A stretch of 5,088 nt of DNA from Planctomycetota bacterium. GTDB taxonomy: Bacteria; Planctomycetota; Phycisphaerae; SM23-33; FEN-1343. How positions within the stretch are numbered: position 1 is the stretch's first letter; every line of letters starts with the position of its first letter. A program made the position numbers and the translations under genes. Below the pieces are notes generated by a model, which worked only from the letters and a program-made list of their open reading frames with translations, did not search any database and was not told where the DNA came from. Positions 1 to 5,088 of this stretch are shown here, piece by piece. The stretch is from contig JABMQG010000534.1 in assembly GCA_013203365.1 (NCBI GenBank), positions 1 through 5,088 on the forward strand, read 5' to 3'.

Positions 1-3000
1 ATACAGGCCACCGCCGGCGAAGTTAACTGGCCAAGTTTCTTAAAGTCGGCTCCGTACAACTGCAGGCCAAAGGCCGTTGCGACCATGATTATGGGCTTGC
101 CACCGCGGTCCTTTAGTCCTGCAACACTAAGGATCGGCTCGCCGGCGTTCAGGATGGCGATCATCTTTCCATCCGCCAACGACAGGACGTTTACAAAGCC
201 ATCCTGTCGCGCCAGGAACACCTCCGGCACGGAGTCGTCGTCGACGTCAAAGGCTGCCGCGGCCACCACTGGCACGCCGGCAGTGCTGAAACCCCAGCCC
301 TGGACCTTGCTGCCCGGCAGGAAAGACTCGACCGGGCACCAGTTGATGCCGCCTTCGTTGGCGGCCAATAGGCCCTTGTAGGCCGGCAAATTCAGCGTTT
401 GCGCCCAGCCAAACTTATGGACCATCTGCGAGCCGAACTCACCAACGGTGGGAGTACTGGCGAGTTGTATATATAAACCATTCTTGCTGCGCCGCTTGGA
501 CCAGAGCGTAATGGACCTGCCGACCGACGCCAGGACCTCCGGCTCACCGGGATAAATCCCCACAAGTCGAGTGCTGGCGGAGATATCCTGCCCCATGCCG
601 GAGTAATCCTTACCAAGGCCATAGGAACTACCGTCTGCCTTGACGACGTAGGTGTAGCCCGCCCAGAGGATGACCTCCTTGCGTTTTGGATCGTCAGGCC
701 CCCATGCCGCCATAGCCAGCACGCCGGCGCCGGCGGAGGCTCCTTCGACCTGCTCTTTTCCCAAGTTCCGTACCTGAGCCTGGTAGAGGTCGCCGACGTA
801 CTGCGACTTGCCCAGGCCGTCGAAACAGTGCAGTTGCTCCATGAGCGTGAAGACCAGGATCTCTGACTTGCCGTCCTCGTCCATATCCGCGCACTGCATG
901 GTGAAGATCTCGCCCGGCACCGACCGTGACCAGAGTTGCTTGCCGGCGGCATCGTAGGCTGCGACCTCCTTGTTGGACGTGCCCACGACCAGCTCATTAG
1001 CGCCGTCGCCGTTGATGTCAGCGGCGAACGCCTTGGTTCGCAACCCGGCGGCGGCGAGATCCGCGGCGTAGACCTCTACTTGGGTCAGCGCCACGTAGGG
1101 CTTCTTGGGGTTCAGGGCCTCAATCTTGATCCGCACCTGGCGGGCCGGCTGGTTGATCGCGATTCGGAAAGTGGGCAGGCGTCCGACGTCCCAGTGGTGG
1201 ATGGCCTCCAGACCCGTCTCCTCGTAGACCACCTCAGGGTGATCGATCGTCCGCAGGTCCTTCTGGAAGCCGTCGTCGCTGAGGACTACCGAGAACGTAA
1301 GGTCATCCTTGCCGTATATAGGCCGACCCCGGAAGCCAAAGTCCATGATGCTCACCAGACGCACGTGCGAAAGGTCTTGGCGCTCCTCCAGGGTCAGTGT
1401 CAGCTCGACCTTCTTGCTGTTCCATGTGGGCGCGTTGTTGGGCAGCGAATACAGATAGAAATTGCTTTTGGCCAGCCAATCCAGGCCCACGCTGCTGGTA
1501 ACCTCCGGCACGCTGGTGAGCTTCAGGCTGGGGATTCGCCGCCAGGGCATGACCAGGGGCTTATCGCAGGGGCTGATATCCAGCAGCGGATTGTCGGTCT
1601 TGGCCGATGGCTCTCTAACCACGTCGGCCTTGGGCGCGGGCGCGGATTCCCACAGAGCCGACAGCGCCTCGGTCGTCAGAGGCAGCTCGCCGTTCTGGGC
1701 CAATTGCAGTTGTGACTTGCCCTGCTGCAGATCCTTGTCCGCCGCCTCCACGCCGGTCCTGACTTTTATGGCCTGCTGGGCAGGCACGTCGATCTGGGCT
1801 ATTCCTGTCACGCAGTCCAGCAGCAAGTTCACGGGCGAGGGGCTTTGGAAGATCGGAGTCATTCCCTTGGCCGTCTTGGCCTCCAGGAGGGTCACGCCGG
1901 CCAGGTGAAGCTTGTTGTCCGTCAGCACGTATACGACTGCGTCTGACTGAAATTGCGACAAGGGCATATTACCGCCTGTGCCGATCAAGGCCTGGTGCGG
2001 GCGGCCGTCGCATGTCCCGGCCACCACCTGGGCCTGCGGGCCGACCTGCCTGGTGGTGAATTCGTCGCGGCGTTTAGGCCCGCTGACATACAGAAGGTTC
2101 TGGATCGTCTCACGCTGGCCCTTGGTGAGCGTGACGCTCTTGAACTGAGAGAGGACCTGCGGTTTTGCTGAGCCGTCCCACTCCCATTGTTCATTGGTCT
2201 GTTTGAGCGACTGGGTGTTCTGAATGTGGAATGTGTTTCCTTGCGGCGATTGGACCGTCCAAACCCCCTGCTCGATAGCGGCCTGGTTCCCGGTCCGCCA
2301 TCGGCAGACCAGGTTGAACGGCCCGTCCTGGCGAGCTTCTGCGGTGTCCAGAACGACGAAGTAGTGCCCCTTCAAATGGACGATCGTTCGGGTGCAGTCG
2401 GCGCCGCCGGTGTCGATTTCCTTCGAGGCCACTATGCTGAATGGGCCTAGGTTGGCCAAAGCCTCCATGGTGCAGCCGCCGGCGGGCACGTAAGGCTTGC
2501 CGTTAGAGACGCAAAACGCGTTGCGGCCCCAGGTGGTGTGATGCTTGGTGTTATGGAAGAGCCACAGATCGCCCAGATCCGTGTAGCGGGCGATGGTGTT
2601 GTTCTGGAAGGGCAACCACTTGGACAGCCACGTCGTGGCCAGGAACATGTAGGCGTCGTTCGACGACATGCCGTCGCGGAAGGCCACGCGGTCGGCGCCC
2701 TTTTCAAACGGCGGCATGCGGAGTTCGTGCGAGTTCCACGCTCGATCCTGGACCGGACGAGAGAGGTACGTGTAGAGCCTCTTGTCAAGGGGCAGGCTTG
2801 CGACGCCGTCGTAGCGAGTAGGCTTGCTGATGGCACCGGCTGAATCATAGTGCATCAGCAGCATGCCCGTGGCAACCGAGCCCCACATGCCAGCGCCGGA
2901 GCCCAGTTGCTGGACATACCAGCGGTATTGCGGATCGTCATAATACCAAGCCGCCGCCGCCAGAAGCCCCCGCCCATGCCAACCTCCCCAGGCCCCGCCC

Positions 3001-4400
3001 GGATAGGCGCAGATATACGAGTCCAGCCCGGCGTAGCAGCCCGGAACCCCTCCCCAAAACCCTCGGATATTGTCGGTTGACAGGGCATACATATCGGCCA
3101 TCAGTTTGAGCTTGCCGTTCTTGACCACTTGAGGCTGGCCCTGGTGGAGCAACGAGTAGAAGATCATCAGGGTGCTCTCGCCCAGTTCCGTTGTGTCGCC
3201 GTTGTCTCGGAATGAATCGTTGTAGTAGCCCAAGACTTTCCTGAGGCCTTCCGAGCGGCGGTCGATCTCAAGAAGGGTGGCGGCGTCCATGCTGCAGTGG
3301 TTCTTGACGTAGTCCAGCGTGTGGCAGGTGATCAGCAGGCAGGCGCAGAAGTGCCGTCCGCCTTCGGCGTTCATGCGCTCATCGCCGTTGCCGATGTGGT
3401 TGTAAAAGTACTCATTCGGATGGGCGCCCGAGAGCGCTAAGTAACTTTCAAACTCATTGAACTCCTCCGGGCTCAGCACGCCTGACTGCATCACGTACCG
3501 CAGGGCCAGAATGATGTTCATGCCGCCGTAATGGTTGCCGGGCTGGTGCGTTCGCCCGCCGACCGAACGGCAACGGTTCATTAGGTCAGCAGCGACGGCC
3601 TTCATCGCTTCGCGGGGGGGCGCTTTCTGTGGATCTTTCTCGGAGAAGAACCCTCCCATGCATATCGCCGCCGCGACGCCGTCGCGCCAACCAGGGAAGG
3701 GTTTATTCTGCGTGACCAGGGCAATCTGGGTGACGCTCTTGGACAGGTCAGCGTACGATGGGGGCGGGCCCCAGTTGTTGCCATGAATTTCAGCCCACTT
3801 GTCCTTGACGCCTTCGGCCAGAATCGTGTGAGGCAGCGTGGCTTGGGCGTCTTTCTGGACCGTGCTCAACAGCTTGCCGAACCTGGCCACGGCGGCCCGA
3901 AGACCCTTGGGCGTTGAGGCCTCTATTGCGATGAAGTTCACGTCTGCCCGAAAGGGCTCGAAAATCGTGCGCAGGACAAAGCGGTCGCCTCCCGGCCAGG
4001 TTCGATTGCTATAGGCCAGGAAGCGCGTGCCGACGGCATGCAGGAGGCGATTGTCCCTGGCGTTGCCCAGCACAATCAGCGGCGTACGGCTGTAAGCCTC
4101 GGCCAGCAGCCAGGTCTCTTCGCTGGTGACGGTCATGTCGTCGGTGATCTCTAGTTCCACGCCCCAAGCCTTGAGCTGCTTCTGGACCTCTCTGGCCGCT
4201 TGTCGCGTCCACGGCGCGTTTTTGCCGTAGACAATCACTGCCTTTGGCGCCTTGGCGGGCAGGAGCGGGGTCTCGTAATGGATCGGCCGGGGTAGCGCGC
4301 GAAAAGGCGGCTCGGCAGAGGCCGGGCCGGCAAAGCATGCCGTGCTAATCAGAGCGATCATCGCAGACCAGTTCAATGTGTGGAGTTGCGTTGATGTCAT
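1..4400 (-). CDS. Exported heparinase II/III-like protein with discoidin-like domain and FG-GAP beta-propeller (3' end beyond window)
   Basis: One uninterrupted frame runs from the ATG at 4400 to the window edge: 1466 codons and no stop, so the C-terminus is missing. Residues 1-29 look like a signal peptide (hydrophobic 13-24, likely cleavage after A-S-A at 29), although the n-region lacks Lys or Arg. About 45-180 is an alpha/beta domain with VLGNARDN (110-117), resembling N-terminal domains of some glycoside hydrolases. About 200-520 is helical and aromatic-rich, like the alpha/alpha-toroid of polysaccharide lyases, with GNHYGG (288-293; candidate catalytic N289, H290, Y291) and YPGGAWGGWHGRG (466-478). 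About 550-775 resembles the heparinase II/III beta-sandwich (VAFRDG, YTDLGDLWL, FVVLDTAEA, CRWRTG). Residues 880-940 form a polar linker. About 965-1113 looks discoidin-like (F5/8 type C). From 1117 an FG-GAP-type propeller begins. I infer an extracytoplasmic polysaccharide-binding protein, possibly a lyase; activity and substrate are unproven. It follows the ankyrin gene by 30 bases. Fold assignments are from recall of family patterns. Confidence 0.9.
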   Translation of the reverse strand, partial: MTSTQLHTLNWSAMIALISTACFAGPASAEPPFRALPRPIHYETPLLPAKAPKAVIVYGKNAPWTRQAAREVQKQLKAWGVELEITDDMTVTSEETWLLAEAYSRTPLIVLGNARDNRLLHAVGTRFLAYSNRTWPGGDRFVLRTIFEPFRADVNFIAIEASTPKGLRAAVARFGKLLSTVQKDAQATLPHTILAEGVKDKWAEIHGNNWGPPPSYADLSKSVTQIALVTQNKPFPGWRDGVAAAICMGGFFSEKDPQKAPPREAMKAVAADLMNRCRSVGGRTHQPGNHYGGMNIILALRYVMQSGVLSPEEFNEFESYLALSGAHPNEYFYNHIGNGDERMNAEGGRHFCACLLITCHTLDYVKNHCSMDAATLLEIDRRSEGLRKVLGYYNDSFRDNGDTTELGESTLMIFYSLLHQGQPQVVKNGKLKLMADMYALSTDNIRGFWGGVPGCYAGLDSYICAYPGGAWGGWHGRGLLAAAAWYYDDPQYRWYVQQLGSGAGMWGSVATGMLLMHYDSAGAISKPTRYDGVASLPLDKRLYTYLSRPVQDRAWNSHELRMPPFEKGADRVAFRDGMSSNDAYMFLATTWLSKWLPFQNNTIARYTDLGDLWLFHNTKHHTTWGRNAFCVSNGKPYVPAGGCTMEALANLGPFSIVASKEIDTGGADCTRTIVHLKGHYFVVLDTAEARQDGPFNLVCRWRTGNQAAIEQGVWTVQSPQGNTFHIQNTQSLKQTNEQWEWDGSAKPQVLSQFKSVTLTKGQRETIQNLLYVSGPKRRDEFTTRQVGPQAQVVAGTCDGRPHQALIGTGGNMPLSQFQSDAVVYVLTDNKLHLAGVTLLEAKTAKGMTPIFQSPSPVNLLLDCVTGIAQIDVPAQQAIKVRTGVEAADKDLQQGKSQLQLAQNGELPLTTEALSALWESAPAPKADVVREPSAKTDNPLLDISPCDKPLVMPWRRIPSLKLTSVPEVTSSVGLDWLAKSNFYLYSLPNNAPTWNSKKVELTLTLEERQDLSHVRLVSIMDFGFRGRPIYGKDDLTFSVVLSDDGFQKDLRTIDHPEVVYEETGLEAIHHWDVGRLPTFRIAINQPARQVRIKIEALNPKKPYVALTQVEVYAADLAAAGLRTKAFAADINGDGANELVVGTSNKEVAAYDAAGKQLWSRSVPGEIFTMQCADMDEDGKSEILVFTLMEQLHCFDGLGKSQYVGDLYQAQVRNLGKEQVEGASAGAGVLAMAAWGPDDPKRKEVILWAGYTYVVKADGSSYGLGKDYSGMGQDISASTRLVGIYPGEPEVLASVGRSITLWSKRRSKNGLYIQLASTPTVGEFGSQMVHKFGWAQTLNLPAYKGLLAANEGGINWCPVESFLPGSKVQGWGFSTAGVPVVAAAAFDVDDDSVPEVFLARQDGFVNVLSLADGKMIAILNAGEPILSVAGLKDRGGKPIIMVATAFGLQLYGADFKKLGQLTSPAVAC
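222..1019 (-). repeat. Three FG-GAP/VCBS-type calcium-loop motifs (protein level)
   Basis: The pattern D-x-[ND]-x-D-[GS]-x-x-E, typical of calcium-binding loops in FG-GAP and VCBS propeller blades, occurs three times: DINGDGANE (1019-993, residues 1128-1136), DMDEDGKSE (887-861, residues 1172-1180) and DVDDDSVPE (248-222, residues 1385-1393). Each is preceded by a small hydrophobic strand and followed by a beta-strand (LVVG, ILVF, VFLA). After the first two comes a PQQ-blade-like segment such as AYDAAGKQLW. In the third, Ser replaces the usual Gly. The roughly 200 residues between motifs two and three would hold blades without a recognisable loop, and further blades are expected beyond the window. 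Confidence 0.82.
4314..4400 (-). other. Signal peptide coding segment of the large protein
   Basis: Residues 1-29 have a hydrophobic stretch (AMIALISTACFA, 13-24) followed by small residues and A-S-A before Glu30, a good signal peptidase I site. A-C-F-A at 21-24 offers an alternative earlier site. Cys22 is preceded by S-T-A, which lacks the aliphatic residue expected at -3 of a lipobox, so a lipoprotein is less likely. The n-region carries no Lys or Arg, which is atypical. Confidence 0.7.
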
Positions 4401-4430
4401 TGTGCTATCTCCAATAGCTGGGGGATTGAT
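4401..4430 (-). other. 30-base intergenic gap, no terminator
   Basis: Between the ankyrin stop and the lyase-like start there is a CCCCC run, the small inverted repeat and the ribosome binding site. There is no GC-rich hairpin followed by a T-run and no room for a promoter upstream of the binding site. This fits co-transcription of the two genes from a promoter upstream of the window. Confidence 0.7.
4409..4412 (-). promoter_or_regulatory. Ribosome binding site (GGAG) of the large lyase-like gene
   Basis: GGAG lies eight bases upstream of the ATG at 4400, a normal Shine-Dalgarno spacing. It supports 4400 as the start over the next in-frame ATG at 4361 (Met14), which would remove the n-region of the signal peptide. 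The motif sits in the five-base loop of a small perfect inverted repeat (GCTAT, loop TGGAG, ATAGC; 4418-4404), so it would stay accessible even if the stem formed. Confidence 0.75.
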
Positions 4431-5088
4431 CTAGTTGTGGGCGGATAACAGGTCGACGACCTGCTGATGGCCACGGCAGGCGGCATAGTCAAGTACGGTT
4501 CGGCCGCTTTTGTCGGGCGTCAGCTCGGACTTGGTCAGGAGCAGCTTCACGCTGTCGGCATCGCCGGCCCAGGCGGCCCAGTGCAGCGGCGTGCAGGCCA
4601 TGTCATCGGCCAAGGTTTGGTCTGCGCCTTGGTGCAGGAGAAACTTGACCACTTTAAAGTCGCCTCGCTGGGCGGCGGCGGCCAGCGGAGTCATGCTGTA
4701 GTTGTTGGGACGGGCGTTGATGATGGCGTCGCCATCGAGCAGCGCCTGGGCTGCCTGGGCGGACCTGGCGTAGTGCAGCGGCGTAAAATCGCGGTAGTCG
4801 GTGACGCTGACGTCAGCGCCGGCCGATAGCAGGAGCTTCACCATGTCGGCACTGCCACCCCAGGCGGCCCGGTGCAGAGGCGTCTGTCCGTTCATAGCCC
4901 CGGCATCGGGGGCCACACCTCTTGAAAGCAGAAGCTTCGCTGTTTCGACCGCGCCTGCGTCGGCTGCCCAGTGAAGGGGCGTATAGCCCCAACCGTCTTT
5001 TGAGGACATAGGGGCGCCTGTATCCAGAAGTAGCATGGCCGCTTGCGCATCGCCCTTGGCGGCTGTATGATGCAACAGAGTCGCGCCG
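4431..5088 (-). CDS. Ankyrin-repeat protein (5' end beyond window)
   Basis: The frame is open from the window edge to a TAG at 4433-4431, giving 218 visible residues made almost wholly of ankyrin repeats. The start is outside the window. The TTG at 5075 could be taken for a start, but the frame continues upstream as G-A-T-L-L-H, and that TTG encodes a leucine inside the T-x-L-H turn of the first visible repeat, so it is internal. Repeats show the usual TPLHWAA, LLL and GAD elements and end with a shortened capping repeat (TVLDYAACRGH...LLSAHN). Ankyrin stacks bind other proteins and have no enzymatic role of their own. Whether this one is exported cannot be judged without the N-terminus. It lies immediately upstream of, and probably in one transcript with, the large lyase-like gene, so a shared role is plausible but unproven. 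Confidence 0.93.
   Translation of the reverse strand, partial: GATLLHHTAAKGDAQAAMLLLDTGAPMSSKDGWGYTPLHWAADAGAVETAKLLLSRGVAPDAGAMNGQTPLHRAAWGGSADMVKLLLSAGADVSVTDYRDFTPLHYARSAQAAQALLDGDAIINARPNNYSMTPLAAAAQRGDFKVVKFLLHQGADQTLADDMACTPLHWAAWAGDADSVKLLLTKSELTPDKSGRTVLDYAACRGHQQVVDLLSAHN
4434..5081 (-). repeat. Seven tandem ankyrin repeats (protein level)
   Basis: Aligned on the T-P-L-H turn, the units are: 5081-4983 (33 residues, TLLHHTA), 4982-4884 (33, TPLHWAA), 4883-4785 (33, TPLHRAA), 4784-4692 (31, TPLHYAR), 4691-4593 (33, TPLAAAA), 4592-4500 (31, TPLHWAA) and 4499-4434 (22, TVLDYAA, C-terminal cap). The fourth unit is degenerate: it lacks the LLL helix core and has QALLDGDAIINA instead. The fifth has lost the turn histidine. 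The sixth lacks two residues in its loop. More repeats may lie upstream of the window, as the first visible unit is complete and has no capping features. Confidence 0.88.

Noticed and set aside
465..474. TATATATA-like AT-rich patch as a promoter
   Set aside because: It lies inside the coding sequence as codons for Leu-Tyr-Ile, with no -35 partner that I could identify and no gene starting beyond it.
936..1715. A 259-residue plus-strand open frame, and several smaller open frames on both strands
   Set aside because: They overlap the large minus-strand gene, which has clear domain homology and an unbroken frame of 1466 codons. The predicted proteins are low-complexity and Arg/Gly/Pro-rich, as expected for shadow frames in GC-rich coding DNA.
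3614..3620. Run of seven G (C on the coding strand) as a phase-variation tract
   Set aside because: The frame is intact across it (Ala-Pro-Pro-Arg, residues 260-263), it is only seven bases, and Pro-rich codons in GC-rich DNA explain it.
4332..4337. Lipobox ending at Cys22 of the large protein
   Set aside because: Ser at -3 does not fit the usual Leu/Val/Ile, and a better signal peptidase I site (A-S-A) follows at residue 29.
4009..4338. A 109-residue minus-strand frame overlapping the 5' part of the large gene
   Set aside because: It is offset from the signal-peptide-bearing frame and encodes an Arg/Ala/Pro-rich sequence without domain features; the large gene's frame explains this DNA.
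5073..5075. TTG as start codon of the ankyrin gene
   Set aside because: The open frame continues upstream to the window edge and the codon falls within the conserved turn of an ankyrin repeat, so it is an internal leucine.

Overview
The window carries two genes, both on the minus strand and both cut by the window edges. There is no rRNA, tRNA, CRISPR array or mobile element that I can see. Coding density is almost complete: the only non-coding stretch is a 30-base gap (4401-4430).

Reading in the direction of transcription (high to low coordinates), the first gene is the 3' part of an ankyrin-repeat protein (5088-4431). Its start lies outside the window. Thirty bases after its TAG stop, behind a clear GGAG ribosome binding site, begins a very large gene (4400 down to base 1, 1466 codons visible and still open). 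It encodes an exported multidomain protein. In order it has a signal peptide, an alpha/beta domain like those at the N-terminus of some glycoside hydrolases, an all-helical lyase-like domain, a heparinase II/III-like beta-sandwich, a linker, a discoidin-like beta-sandwich, and the start of an FG-GAP/VCBS-type beta-propeller with three calcium-loop motifs.

The close spacing and shared strand suggest an operon. The likely job of the large protein is binding and perhaps cleaving an acidic polysaccharide outside the cytoplasm. That is inferred from its architecture, and its exact substrate cannot be read from the sequence. The ankyrin protein is probably a protein-binding partner or accessory factor, with no specific function visible.

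The GC-rich coding sequence and the giant exported lyase-like/FG-GAP protein next to an ankyrin protein recall Planctomycetes or related PVC bacteria (Phycisphaerae or Lentisphaerae type). This is an impression from architecture, not a phylogenetic result.

The most notable points are the unusual domain combination, the apparent loss of the histidine-rich motif in the heparinase-like beta-sandwich, and the fact that both genes lie in one reading frame interrupted by a single TAG.
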